Numbered from the stretch's first letter, positions 23,231 to 34,237 are shown. The stretch is 64,000 nucleotides of DNA from Dendrolimus kikuchii (GCA_019925095.2 CM034402.1:7017501-7081500); one strand, 5' to 3'. Notes: generated by a model from the sequence alone, not told the origin. A program made the numbers and translations.

Positions 23231-23394
23231 ATACATACATACATAACTTCACGCCAGTTCCCTTGCGGGGTAGGCACGAACAACAGAGCGCCATTTAGGC
23301 TTATTCTTACATACCTCACTTGCTTCTTTCACATTCATAACTCTTGTCATGCACGCTCGTCTGTTCTTAAGGCTCCTGACATGACCTAGTTACG
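23231..23394 (-). mobile_element. 5'-truncated RTE-like insertion
   Basis: The minus-strand tail is the (ATGT)n and AACTGGCGTGAAGTT block at 23231-23260, then the last ORF residues. The flanking ATAGTTAC at 23223-23230 and 23395-23402 is a likely 8-bp target duplication. Confidence 0.8.
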
Positions 23395-23548
23395 ATAGTT
23401 ACGATTTCATATTTTTGTTTTATAAGTACCTACATGCTCTATCAAGGGAATGAACTTGACTAGATTACGCACTCGTATTTCTCGTAATGATCCAGTTCTG
23501 CGGTGCCCCGGGCCATTGAGGCTCCTCCGTCCTACTCGCTTTGCAAAC

Positions 23549-23556
23549 TATAAAAG
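23549..23556 (+). promoter_or_regulatory. TATA box of cuticle gene 2
   Basis: TATAAAAG, 61 bp before the ATG, the same spacing as in cuticle gene 1. AGTCAC at 23585-23590 lies where transcription should start. Confidence 0.75.
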
Positions 23557-23609
23557 CTCTTACCACTTTAGTATAAGCACATTAAGTCACAATAACCAAA
23601 CCGATCAAC

Positions 23610-24476
23610 ATGGTAGCCAAAGTGAGTAGTTATCTGACAAATTGTGAATTAAAGCAACACGAGTTTGTTATGTGAATTAATTCGTAATTTGTACTTCGCT
23701 ACCACATCCATTACTTAAATTAATTTATACGTAAAACTGTGAATAATTAAATATCGATTAGGTTTTTATAATGAGATAAAAAATATTTTTCATTTGTAAA
23801 AAGTATTGATATATTACATTACATTGTACTAATTATTGTATAATTACAGCTCGCCATCTTCTCCTGCCTGGTGGTCGCCGCTGCGGCGATAGCAGTGCCC
23901 GTCCTGCCAGTTGCCAAAGTGGCATACGCTGAACAAGAAGCCCCAGCCCAATATGACTTCGCATACTCCGTCCATGACACAGCCAGCGGAGATATCAAAC
24001 AACAGAAGGAGGTCCGCTCTGGCGACGTCGTTCAGGGTTCATACTCTCTCGTCCAACCTGACGGTGTCCACCGTATCGTCGATTACACCTCGGACAAGGT
24101 GAACGGTTTCAATGCTGTGGTCCGCTACGAAGGCCAACCCATACCCGAAGCCGCACACACTAAGATTGTAGCCCCTGTGGCTAAACTCGCCTATGCTGCT
24201 CCTGTTGCCAAGGTTGCCTACGCCCCTGGCCCTGTCACTTACGCAGCTGCCCCAGTAGCCAAGGTCACCTACGCACCAGCGCCCTTCAGCTACGCCGCTC
24301 CCGTTGCTAAGGTTGCCTACGCCCCAGCACCGATTAACTATGCCGCTCCCGTAGCTAAGGTCGCCTATGCCCAGGCCCCCATCGCCTACGCGTCGGCTCC
24401 TGTTGCCAAAGTTGCCTACTCGGCCCCCCTCGGCCACGTCACTTTCTCATCCCCCGCCGTATCTTACCAGCACTAA
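23610..24476 (+). CDS. RR-2 cuticle protein (chitin_bind_4), gene 2
   Basis: Secreted chitin-binding structural protein of cuticle. Exon 1 is 23610-23621 (ATG GTA GCC AAA, donor GTGAGT). Exon 2 is 23850-24476 (acceptor ATTACAG before CTC GCC ATC), giving 212 residues. The signal peptide is residues 5-19 ([15 protein letters not shown]). The RR-2 domain is at about 39-100, with [32 protein letters not shown] and NAVVRYEG. The tail consists of [17 protein letters not shown] repeats and ends VSYQH. The 228-bp intron sits after codon 4 as in gene 1, and domain order and tail agree, so the two are paralogues. They point away from each other with about 17.7 kb of mobile DNA between the starts. Confidence 0.94.
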
Positions 24477-24526
24477 ATTTTAAGTGTTACCATTGTTTTT
24501 ATGATTCTATTTATTTTGTTAAACAC

Positions 24527-24532
24527 AATAAA
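24527..24532 (+). promoter_or_regulatory. Poly(A) signal AATAAA of cuticle gene 2
   Basis: AATAAA 50 bp past the TAA stop, followed by a GT-rich stretch. Confidence 0.75.
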
Positions 24533-24549
24533 GTGTAGTCAATTATTGT

Positions 24550-24840
24550 AACAAGTAACTTTTATTTTTACCAGAGAGGGTCAGTTGGGAGAACCGTACA
24601 AGAAGGCGTCAAACGGAGTATCCGATATCAAAACGCTCCAAACGAAGTTAGAAGGAAGCGTGCGGGTAGTGTTGGGGAATCAATTGAATTATGTAGCATT
24701 ATGAGGCGAGTAGGTCCGGTTACGCGGCACGTCCATGCAACCCCAGCGGAATCTAACGAATTGCTCTTGACACCTATTTATTCGGCTAGTTTAGTTTTGT
24801 TGTCGATTCGAATAAAACATCGAATGCTCAACAATGCCCC
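24550..24840. other. Intergenic DNA downstream of cuticle gene 2
   Basis: No gene or repeat recognised. Confidence 0.35.
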
Positions 24841-24845
24841 CCTTA

Positions 24846-25339
24846 AGGCCCGATTCACACTCTGATGCCATTCACGGTTTAATCTCGTACCGGTCTCGGT
24901 TCGTTGCCGGTACAATCAAATTTTTTTTTTAAAGAATCAGAGAGTCTGTTATAGATCTAGAGAGCCGTTATCACGCCGGTACCGGTTGTCAAACAAAATA
25001 TTTGACTGAAGCGGGCATTACATTAACTAATTTGCAGAGTGCTAAATCTGGTACTCTAGCATGGGCACTAGATGAGCAAGCATGGCAGAGTCCATACGAT
25101 GTCACTAGACTGGATCACTAATCAGCTTTACACGATCCAATTTGAGCACGCTAGCACACCTATCGCTCTGCAAATTGGATAATGTAATGCCCGCTTTAAG
25201 CGAGATGGGACCTGTCATGACTTCTGCCGACAGTGTTTGGTTTCAACTCCAGACGAGTAGTGTAGACATAGCGAAATTTGATCGGACCAAGACTGGAGCG
25301 CCATTGAACCGTGAACAGCATCATAGTGTAAACGGAATC
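24846..25339. mobile_element. Long-palindrome MITE, possibly PIF/Harbinger-like
   Basis: The two halves are inverted copies. GATGCCATTCACGGTTT (24863) pairs with AACCGTGAACAGCATC (25307). GCGGGCATTACATTAACTAA (25012) pairs with the inverse at about 25170-25195. TTA at 24843-24845 and 25340-25342 could be a 3-bp target duplication. No transposase is present; apparent short frames fall across the arms. Confidence 0.65.
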
Positions 25340-25870
25340 TTACAGTGCAAACGCTATCTTGTAAAGGCATTGCGTCTGTATACCAAATATCAACGCTAAT
25401 GGCTACAGGCAAATATGAATTGACAGTCCCGACTACGAAAGTGGTTATTACGAGTGAAGGGAGGGTTTGTAAAATGTGTGACGTGAATATCATTACGAAT
25501 TCGCTTGGCCAAATTGTTGATGTAAACTCAAGAAGGGGTTGATTTGAACAAAGAAACTTGTAGGTACAAGCAGTTTATTTTATCTACATCGAGATGTAAG
25601 AAAATTGTAACAAATTTTGTTTTTAGTGAACGATCCAATTGTTGCATTCCTATCTTAGTAGTTTAAGATTGTTATTTTAAAAGGAATAAAAAGGGAAACG
25701 GGATTTACTTAGCATTATAAAACCAATTTTTATTTTTTTTAATATCCTCACATATTAAAACAATAAAAACTGTAGTTGTGGCGCGAACTTACTACGAAAT
25801 AGCTTTTCCTTATCGATATTATAATAGTTCTTAAAGAATCTATGTTACTTGAAATAAAAAAACCGAATGG

Positions 25871-26018
25871 CAACGGATAAGTGGCAAAACGAATCTCAAC
25901 AAAATTTTAACTTGAAGTTTTACGGACATATAGTTTATGTACTTCTCCAATTTGCAAAACTACCCATAAAACTTCGAGTTAAAATTTTGTTGCTATTCGT
26001 TTTGCCACTTGTCCGTTG
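25871..26018. repeat. Palindromic element with arms of about 55 bp
   Basis: CAACGGATAAGTGGCAAAAC from 25871 returns inverted as GTTTTGCCACTTGTCCGTTG ending at 26018. The arms continue to GAAGTTTTA/TAAAACTTC with few mismatches, leaving a loop of about 40 bp. Confidence 0.8.
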
Positions 26019-26021
26019 AAG

Positions 26022-26050
26022 TTTCACTTCTACTCTAAGTAGAAGTGAAA
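26022..26050. repeat. Perfect 13-bp hairpin beside the palindrome
   Basis: TTTCACTTCTACT (26022-26034), loop CTA, AGTAGAAGTGAAA (26038-26050). The related phrase GAAGTTTCACTTC recurs at about 26311. Confidence 0.8.
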
Positions 26051-26059
26051 TTTGTAAAT

Positions 26060-27370
26060 TTTTTAAATTTGTCCCAGCACACATTTCGATTTTCCGCAGG
26101 TTTAGTGCAAATTATGATTTGGTTAGGTTAGGTACATTTTAACGAATGCATTTTTTTACTTAAACATATTTTATTTTATCAAACAAAAAAAACTGAAATC
26201 GATCCGGAACCAAAAAACGCACCCATAGTCTACTTTAAAATTATGCCGCTCCTCCAAACGGCCGTAACGCTTTTTCGTGACAGAAAAATCCTAAAACCCC
26301 CCGTTTATATAGAAGTTTCACTTCAAAAAGCTTTATTTATTTAAAAAAAAACCTATACCTATTAAAAATATAACTCGTAATATTATGTATTAAAACAAGA
26401 AACAAATAGATCACACTTTACGGTTACGGTTACTTTACCAATAAAAATATGAACTGAATTTATTATCATTATTATAGTAACCGTGAACTCGAAAGTCACA
26501 CGAAGTGGAAGTGAACTAAGTGATTCCACTTAAATCACTTCACAGTTCATTATTACATGAAATTTGATAGATAGAAGACTATATGTATTTACATACTTCC
26601 AATAACGGGGATGATACTACTTTTATCCCTAAAATAGTATAGTATCCTACCCTACAACCTGTCGAGTATAGGGGTTGTATTGTTGACATCGTCCCTGATG
26701 TTGCCAACTTTCGGCAATAAAAAAGTATCAAAAAAAAAAACACGAGTGCAGCCATATAAACGCTGAACTCATCAACATAATGCCTTCATGTTATGAACAA
26801 CAAAGATAAAGTGAATAAAATATTGGCTGTGCGAATATTTAACATGTTGATAATCCGAATAAATAATCAGTGCCGAACCGCGGACAAATGTTTTGGTAAA
26901 GTTTTACAATACGCCCACAAAGGGTTGTATCGTGTTAATCCCGCTATTATAGGATGATGAACTAACCCAGGGTTGCTACCTGTGTGCGAGTGTAGAGCGT
27001 GATATGTGCTGGGAAAAAGCGCTAGAATCCGACAGATGACAAAAAAAAGCGCAAACTTACCAAATTGTATTTTATTTCGGGAGGCTAACAGCTGTAGTAT
27101 TATTAACTAGATTATAAATTTATAAGAATAAGTCATTAATAATAAGCCTTCACACATTGTTAAAATTTAATTATTACCTAATAACAAAAATATACCTTAA
27201 TAATTCTTTCATATAAGGAATTAATTAACAAAATATAAATATTATATTGCTTTTTGTTATTCAAAATTTAGTATGGTGATTATGTGACAATTTATTTATA
27301 ACGCGCCTATTATGTTATAAATAAATATAGTCATAAAGATTTAGAGCGCTTTATTTTTAACACTATTTTT
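26060..27370. other. Repeat-like intergenic DNA, no gene seen
   Basis: Contains partial inverted AAGTGGAAGTGAA / AAGTGATTCCACTT motifs at 26500-26545, probably older debris of the same palindromic family. No coding frame. Confidence 0.4.
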
Positions 27371-27374
27371 ATCG

Positions 27375-27672
27375 ATGCAGAAACGGAGAAAGAATCGAAT
27401 TTCCTGCAGCCGGGCGGCTTATCACAAGAGACGACAAAACAGCCCACAGTTAGGTGGTTGGTTATTTGCCCGTCTGGATGGCTACCATCTCTGATCTAGA
27501 GTATGCCGCCATAACAACCTTGAGTTGTGTTCCGGCACTAGTGGCCAGGTTCCAGTCTCCCTTCGGAGAGCAGCAGCGCTAGCAGCATTTGCAGCGCTTT
27601 CGATGTTGCAAATGTCCACAGGCGATAGTAACCGCTTTCCACCACGCAATAGAAATTTAAAAAAAAATAACA
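27375..27672 (+). mobile_element. SINE-B copy
   Basis: Head GAAACGGAGAAAGAAT, middle AAGAGACGACAAAACAGCCC, tail CCGTCTGGATGGCTACCA, and end AACCGCTTTCCACC with an A-rich terminus. Plus sense. It aligns along its whole length with the 37.04-kb copy; GAGGTT..GGTAGGGC is altered to GGTGGTTGGTTA. Confidence 0.75.
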
Positions 27673-27679
27673 TTTTTTG

Positions 27680-28370
27680 ACCGACTCAATATGGATAAGA
27701 TCGTTCACGATTACAAAGTACCTCCTTTATAAGATTTTGATCTGTCATAAAAGGCTCTCTCAAATCTACCAAAACGTACCAAATCTATTTGGTACTAAGA
27801 GTTGTGTATTAAAAATGAGACTTAGGATACCCTAAAAAGTGCTACATCTAGCCTCAAAAGCGCTAAGGCAGCCCTGAGCCAACCCCCTTACGCCCCTCCT
27901 CTTAATGCCTCACCCCCGGTTCGATTGTACAACCATTATTGCTGATATTATACCGAATGTTGCCAATATTCCTAAGAGAATTGAAGCTCAGCTGTAATTA
28001 CGATGTTGAAAGGGTTGATATGTTATAAATCAATTTTTAAAAAAATACTTACATGCTTTATAATTCAGAGCTTTTTTTTAATTTTTTTATTATTAACAAC
28101 TCTACGGACTCGAGTTCCGTACCCTTTTTTACAACTTAATTTCTAGATTTAATGTTTTGAATTTAACACGCTTATTAGTTATTTTGGTTCTTGTGTGTGA
28201 CATTAATTTATTGATTTTTGTGTTAAGGTGTATATATCTTACGAATAACTTATTATATTAATTTAATTCAGAGCTTAAAATTCAACCGTATAGGATTTTA
28301 ATAAATATCTGTATTACAAGTTGATAGAGAAACCCTGTAATGTCAGTTAAAAATAAATTAGAAATTCACA
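27680..28370. other. AT-rich intergenic DNA, no gene seen
   Basis: No recognised element or frame. Confidence 0.4.
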
Positions 28371-28375
28371 AAATA

Positions 28376-28690
28376 TAGATAGATAACACTTTATTGTACA
28401 CCATTACAGAAAACTTACGAACTAGTACTAATTGTGTACAAAGGGCGCTCTTATCGCTAAAAAGCGACCTCTTCCAGACAACCCGTGGCAAGAATATTGC
28501 TGCTTAGGAATAGCGATGGTGATATACATAATTATTGTACGATTACTTACATTTTAATAATAAATATATAACTATACCATATATACAAACATATACATAT
28601 ACATATAAGATATAGTGATAAAATGCAACTATTTAAACATAATAAATATATAGTAATAAATATATAAATATCAACACTATGTATATTTTT
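28376..28690 (-). mobile_element. 5'-truncated CR1/Jockey-like LINE 3' tail
   Basis: Minus-strand copy with TCTAT-type end at 28376, AATAAAGTG, hairpin ATCGCT...AGCGAC at about 28455-28470 and GTTGTCTGGAAGAGG. It is very close to the 10-kb copy but lacks the twin hairpins. Confidence 0.75.
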
Positions 28691-28753
28691 GCTAATCACG
28701 AAGTAAATTGTTACCTTTGGTAAGTCACTTTTTATCTTTAGTACTTCACTTTG

Positions 28754-28898
28754 TCAGGAGCCTTAAGAACAGATGAGCGTGCATGACAAGAGTTATGAAT
28801 GTCAAAGAAGCAAGTGAGGTGTGTAAGAATGGGCCTAAATGGCGCTCTGTTGCTCGTGCCTACCCCGCAAGGGAACTGGCGTGAAGTTATGTATGTAT
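28754..28898 (+). mobile_element. 5'-truncated RTE-like insertion with 13-bp target duplication
   Basis: A 145-bp insert from TCAGGAGCCTTAAGAACAGA to the ATGT tail. It is flanked by perfect GTACTTCACTTTG at 28741-28753 and 28899-28911. Confidence 0.9.
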
Positions 28899-28914
28899 GT
28901 ACTTCACTTTGACC

Positions 28915-29580
28915 ATCTTATTAGTAATTACTTATTAGTAACTCTCGGCAGACGTTATCCTGCCCTGAAAAAAGAAAAATCTAGAACACGATTCCAGCTC
29001 CACTTACCGGGTGTTATTGTGAATCTAAACCACCCCGAGACCCATTCAAACACACATAAAATTTCATCAAAATCGTAGAACCCGATTCCAGCGCCAAATA
29101 TTTGGTTTAGATTGATGGATTACATTATTCAAGTTTTAGTAGGGATCCCTAATTTTTATATAGCCTATATTAATCACAGATAATGTAGCATTTGAACGGT
29201 GAAAGAATTTTTAAAATCGGTCAAGAAGTTTTTAGTTTATTCATTACAAATACAAATCTTTCCTCTTTATAATATTAGTATAGATAATTAAGTCGCAAAA
29301 ATATGAAGATAAAATTCAAAACTTGTCTTTTCTAGTTCTATATTCATGTTTTGGATGGCGGGGGCTGCGATAGAGGGTGGCAGATAAGGAGGCAAGGCTT
29401 CGTCGGAAACAATTAGGGAGTGCGCACGCGCGTCCACTTCCTGACCTACCTAATTGCCGTATCTGTGCTCCGTTCATGCATTTCTATTATAATTGACAGC
29501 AATAACGCATTCAATTTACGAGACCATTGATATCGGTTTATGTAAATAAATTCGAATTGATCATAGTCTTCCAAACAGTT
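28915..29580. other. Intergenic DNA, no gene seen
   Basis: A less AT-rich patch at 29340-29480 (ACACGCGCGTCC-type sequence) could be a regulatory region, but nothing specific can be supported. Confidence 0.35.
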
Positions 29581-29587
29581 TTATTTT

Positions 29588-29899
29588 ATTTATAGCTTGA
29601 GTTCAGCAGACAGGCAGACGATCCACCTGATGGAAAGCGGTTACCATCGCTTATGAGTATTTGCAACACCAAAGCTCCTACAAATGCGCTGCTGCTTTGA
29701 AAAGGGAGACTGGAACCTGGCCACTAATGCCGAAACACAACTCAAGGTTGTTATAGCGGCATTCTCTAGACCAGGGCTGGTAGCCATCCAGATGGGCAAG
29801 CGCCCTACCAAATGGCTGTGAGTTGTTTTGTCGCCTTTTACGACAGGACGCCTGGCTGCAGGAATTTTTATTCTTTCGCCGTTCCTGCACGGATAAAAT
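29588..29899 (-). mobile_element. SINE-B copy
   Basis: Sense is minus: head TGCAGGAACGGCGAAAGAAT at the right, tail TTTCCATCAGGTGGATCGTC and an A-rich end near 29588. About 310 bp. Confidence 0.75.
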
Positions 29900-30139
29900 C
29901 ATTATGCCTCATAAGGCATCTTTGAATTCAGTGCAACTAGCAGTTTTACTAAAGAAAACGCACAATTCACTTTTTAGAATATTTACGGCTAGACACAAAA
30001 GTTCGCCAAATAATTAACGAATTTGCTTTATAACCGGAGAATTTTTTGTCCGGTTCACCGATGTTTTCTTGACCGTACAAACATAACGAAAACCAGATAT
30101 TTGGCTACTCTATCCCTATCCCATACTAAAGGTTGGCAA

Positions 30140-30235
30140 CACGTTGGTTTCACTCTTGGTGGTACAAACCTCTACAGGTGATGGTAACCACTTTGCATTT
30201 AAGTAGGCAGTTTGCCTGTTTGCTAGTCTCGTCAC
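30140..30235 (+). mobile_element. SINE-B tail fragment
   Basis: CAGGTGATGGTAACCACTTT then GTAGGCAGTTTGCCTGTTTG matches the family tail with many changes. An old copy. Confidence 0.5.
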
Positions 30236-30239
30236 AAAA

Positions 30240-30970
30240 TAGGAATATAACTACATACCACGGAAACTATTGTATTTCTCAGGATGCCTGTGACCAGAAG
30301 AACGGGTTATAGCTCGCGCAACGAGTCAGCGTTGCCATCCGGCACGACAGATAGATGTCGATCTAATGCTAATCTGAATGTTACTAAAATTAGTTTGTTT
30401 TACGTAATAATGATAACAGTCACGTCACGATAAACGTCTTCTAAAAGGAAAGGAGGTAATTACAAAATTTCGCTTGATCATTATTAAAAGAAAAGTATGC
30501 GCCTTATAGATATTTATGCGCAAATTATATATTTTTGCAAAGTTATTGAACGTGCTAGACTTTTTTAGGCACCCAAAACTATCTGTACTATGTAGGTGAC
30601 TACGAAATAACTGTAGAACATGGTAAAACCAAGAAAGAATTTTGTTCTAAATATAAATACAGTTATAGTCTATTAGAACTTAAACCGTAGGACGAAACGC
30701 AGTGGGAGCTGCGGAGAGGACGCGAGTGGGTGCAAGATGGGTGGCAAACGCTTACTCCTACTCATGAACACAGTATCTGGTTGACATCCTCTCGGCAACC
30801 GTGCCAATACAGCACTTAATTAAAACATTTACTACATTGATTTAAGATGGCACATTTTTAGTATTACATACACACTACCAGGCAAAGTAGTCTTGTGTAA
30901 TAACCGATTTAAATTTATGTTGGAAAATTCAAAATTCATACATACGTACTCGATAAGGAAAAGCAGTTTG
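30240..30970. other. Intergenic DNA, no repeat recognised
   Basis: Could be intron if the exon candidate that follows is real. No other coding signal. Confidence 0.35.
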
Positions 30971-30977
30971 AGTCCTC

Positions 30978-31128
30978 CCACCCTGCTAGCATACCTCTCT
31001 TTCTCTTGTTGGATTCTACGTAGCTGTTCCTCGGTCACATAGAAATGTGTGTTTACTGGTGGTAGAGCTATGTGAAATTCCCGTCTGTGTCGATACAACC
31101 GACCTTTTTGTTTTTCCGGTAAACAGTT
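30978..31128 (-). CDS. Possible orphan exon, function unknown
   Basis: On the minus strand a pyrimidine-rich tract and acceptor (TCATTCTTTCCAG) precedes about 50 open codons containing CLPEKQKGRLYRHRREF and ALPPVNTHFYVTEEQL, then RRIQQEKERYASR. A possible donor (AGG then GTGGGA) follows at about 30978. The peptide is well balanced, ends in a charged helix-like stretch, and stands out from the AT-driven frames around it. I do not recognise the family. No further exon was found on either side, so it could be part of a gene with large introns or a broken remnant. Confidence 0.35.
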
Positions 31129-31465
31129 TCGCTGTATGCTGGAAAGAATGACAGGATAGGCAGCGAAATTACTGATATTAACACTAAGTAAATACTTACT
31201 AATGTCTCAAGTCTTTCATTACAGGCGACGATGTCCACTTGGTGAGCTGAGTGGTGGGAGACTCATCTGCTTGTTTGCACATTTTTCCCATATTTAAAAA
31301 AAACAACTTGCAGATTCCGGTTCCACTGTATTTCTACATTAACTTCCTTTCCGTCTGACGCGGTAACTCGCATGTTTTTTTGGAATAAAAGAATCATTTA
31401 ATGTTCAACTTTTATAGCTAGTAAGGTAATAGACCGGTCGTACTGCCACTTCTGCCGAAAACCTC

Positions 31466-31516
31466 AAACGGCTCAAATATGTAACCCTTGGAACAGATTA
31501 CATATTTGAGCCGTTT
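31466..31516. repeat. Perfect 19-bp hairpin
   Basis: AAACGGCTCAAATATGTAA (31466-31484) and its exact inverse TTACATATTTGAGCCGTTT (31498-31516), loop 13 nt. Confidence 0.85.
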
Positions 31517-31603
31517 CGTGTGGAGACTTTGGGCCCATGGGGGCCAAGTGCCCACAAATTATTTAAAATAATTTAAAACCGCCTAGTCGACAAATCAGGA
31601 GAC

Positions 31604-31676
31604 CGGAAGGCTGGAGATTACCTCGCTCAAAGGATTAGCCTTTGTATCCAGCGAGGTAATGCTGCCAGCCTTCTAG
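31604..31676. repeat. Long imperfect hairpin
   Basis: GAAGGCTGG..ATTACCTCGCT pairs with AGCGAGGTAAT..CCAGCCTTC. A smaller CAAAGG/CCTTTG stem lies inside. It may be the structured end of a retrotransposon UTR. Confidence 0.7.
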
Positions 31677-31689
31677 GTACAATGCACAG

Positions 31690-32275
31690 CGTCAGTGGTC
31701 TGGTGGGGCTGGACGGGCTTTAATATAGGTTTTATTTTAATTATAGTTTTTTTACTATTGTATATATTTTTTTAAGTTAGGTTTATTTATAGGATATTTT
31801 AGTTTTTGTTAATAGATGTTAGTTAGACTTAGTTTGTTTATAGTATTTATTTAAAAAGGTAATAGATATGAACAAAGATATATAAAACAAAACTTCGTTG
31901 TATGTTCGAATATCAGCGATCTGTGGAGGTTTATCAATAGCTCATCTTTGCCTATTTATGTAGGTACCTTAGTTTTTAAGATACAGTTGGTGGCCCCCAA
32001 ATAAAACAAAATCATGTAAGTTTGTAAAGTAATAGAATTTTTAGATTTGAATTTAGTAATGATTTAAGGTGGTGGTAGTAGTAGTAGTAGTGTAAAAAAG
32101 CAAAATAAAATAAGTATAAATCCCTGACACTAATGTAGAGAAGTCAGGAGGAAGATTTAAAAAAGTTCAAATTTCTTAAGAATCCATACACGAAATTATA
32201 GTACTCGACATCGGTTCAATCGTTAACCGGTGAACAAGGAAAAATAATCCAGAGTCACTTTCACTTCTCTATGAT
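31690..32275. other. AT-rich intergenic DNA, no gene seen
   Basis: Holds a short (AGT)n run at about 32070-32090. Nothing else is recognised. Confidence 0.4.
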
Positions 32276-32278
32276 TTT

Positions 32279-32541
32279 TTTATTGCATGAGTTCAACAGA
32301 CAAGCAGACGGCCCACCTGATTGAAAGCGATTACCATCGTCTATGGACATTTGTAACGCCAAAGGTGTGCTACCTCTCTATAAAGGGACACTGGAACTTG
32401 GCCACTAATGCCGGAACACATCAGACCAATCCAGACGGCCAAATACCCTACCACCTGGCTGTGGGTGGTTTTATCGCCTCTTAGGACAGGCCGCCCGGCC
32501 ACAGGAAATTGTATTCTTTATCCGTTCCTGCACGGATAAAA
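32279..32541 (-). mobile_element. SINE-B copy, internally deleted
   Basis: Sense is minus with head TGCAGGAACGGATAAAGAAT at the right. The middle lacks the piece between GGAACACA and CAGACCAATCC seen in other copies. The tail ends at TTGAACTCATGCAATAAA. Confidence 0.7.
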
Positions 32542-32549
32542 TGAACGAA

Positions 32550-33600
32550 TGATAAGATAAAACAGCATGCAATTACATTTGTTAGTATATTTTATGCAAC
32601 CGATCATTAGCACAACTAATGGGTCGCTAAACACCCGTCAGCCGCCGCTGGGCTTCGCGCACCGCGTCCCTTACCAATTCCCATGACATCTGCTTTGTTC
32701 GAGACCGAAATCTATTTATTCATATCGTATTGCTAATTTCGGGATTAGCTGGCGCGTTCCGTCGGTTATTGAATTATCTATTCCTTTTGCGGGCGTCCCC
32801 CCGCTCCCTAGGGACCTTTCACAGTAGCCCGGGCTTCCACGCTGTCTTTGATCAAAGGATTTTGTTTTTTCTCATTCATACTGCGAGATTTGCTTTTAAA
32901 TATTTTAAAAGAAACAATCACAGAGAAAGAGATATGTCCAATATATAAATTACTTAAAGGAATTATGTAAATAGCACTTGGAGAAAAAAATTTTTTTTTA
33001 GCAAATAAATTAATCTATAGTTTGTAGCTATAGTTACCTATTGATCAAAATATAGATATCTAACTTATAATGGGCACTACAATATAGAAGTGGTCGTGTG
33101 CGAGTCGGACTCACACATGGAGGGTTCTTTTATAAAATACATTAGAAATACTAACAGTGTTATTCATATTGAGTTAAAGTAAGTTTGAAGGCTTCTTAAG
33201 GAAATTAAAGATCAATCAGTAAGTGTTTTTCAGCCAAATCAAAACGTTAAGAGTGATATCTGGCTGACAAATTACGCTTACCGGTATTTTCATGTTATAT
33301 TTTTTATTTAAAATCACTAAGTTGATGTTACAAATATTCAGATCTATTAATGTTTGTTCGATGCTGTGCTAAGTAAATTAAAAAAAAATATTGTAAGGGT
33401 TCATTATATAGTAGATACATTCCGTAAAATGTCACCAGAATTTTTGCAACAAGCTCAATATTGTATTGATAATAACTAAATTGTTTAATTTTGTGCAATT
33501 CATTATATAATTCCAGTATAAAAAGATTTGTTGTAATAATATCTGCTGTTTTATTCAAACTAAATTTAAAATTATTCTCAAAAGGATATTAGCTACCTAC
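32550..33600. other. Intergenic DNA, no gene seen
   Basis: A short GC-rich patch at 32635-32690 and AT-rich remainder. No supported frame. Confidence 0.4.
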
Positions 33601-33603
33601 TAA

Positions 33604-33720
33604 GGGCGCGTTCCTCTAATATCTCACAACGCCTAAAAAATGCTCCGTCTGCCGTGCCACATGGCGACCACTGTTGCGATCGTGAACGTGGTCGTTGTGA
33701 GCTTCTCGTGGAACGTAGCC
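33604..33720. mobile_element. 117-bp MITE, PIF/Harbinger-like
   Basis: The termini GGGCGCGTTCC and GGAACGTAGCC are inverted. CTCACAACG and CGTTGTGAG continue the pairing inward. It is flanked by TAA at 33601-33603 and 33721-33723. A 3-bp TWA-type target duplication with GGSC-type ends is typical of PIF/Harbinger MITEs. Confidence 0.6.
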
Positions 33721-33810
33721 TAAATATAAGCAACGTTGACACTAGTATAATATCCAGGCTACGATATTTTACTCTTTGTTGGTAAATACTTATACTTTGA
33801 AGTAGTAAAA

Positions 33811-33837
33811 TAGAATAGAATAGAATAGAATAGAATA
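33811..33837. repeat. (TAGAA)n tail of the LINE
   Basis: About five TAGAA units; on the sense (minus) strand this is the TTCTA repeat ending the LINE. Confidence 0.85.
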
Positions 33838-34237
33838 TACTTTATTGTACAATAAAATTTATGAAATAGTACACAAAAACAGCTTAAGAATTAGTACAAA
33901 TGGCGGTCTTATCGCTGACAGCGATCTCTTCCAGACAACCTTGGGATGGAGAGAGAAATATGGCACAAAAGCTAGGGCAGGGTTTACTGCACAATATTTT
34001 AAAAGTGTTACATATTTTATATATTAATATTATTATATAAATATACATACAGATTTATATACACATGATTAAGTACATAAGACATAGTAATATTATATAT
34101 ATAAACATACATATATATAAATATATCCATACACAAACACACACACGCGCACACATATATATCGTCTATTAAAAGGACTACATATTATATTAATTCAATA
34201 AATAGAATAAAGATACGTACAATAATGACAGCACAAA

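Noticed and set aside
24039..24437. 132-codon glycine-rich minus frame
   Set aside because: Antisense of the [13 protein letters not shown] repeats of cuticle gene 2.
26131..26142. GGTTAGGTTAGG, resembling the insect telomere unit TTAGG
   Set aside because: Only two units in an interior, gene-flanked position; no array.
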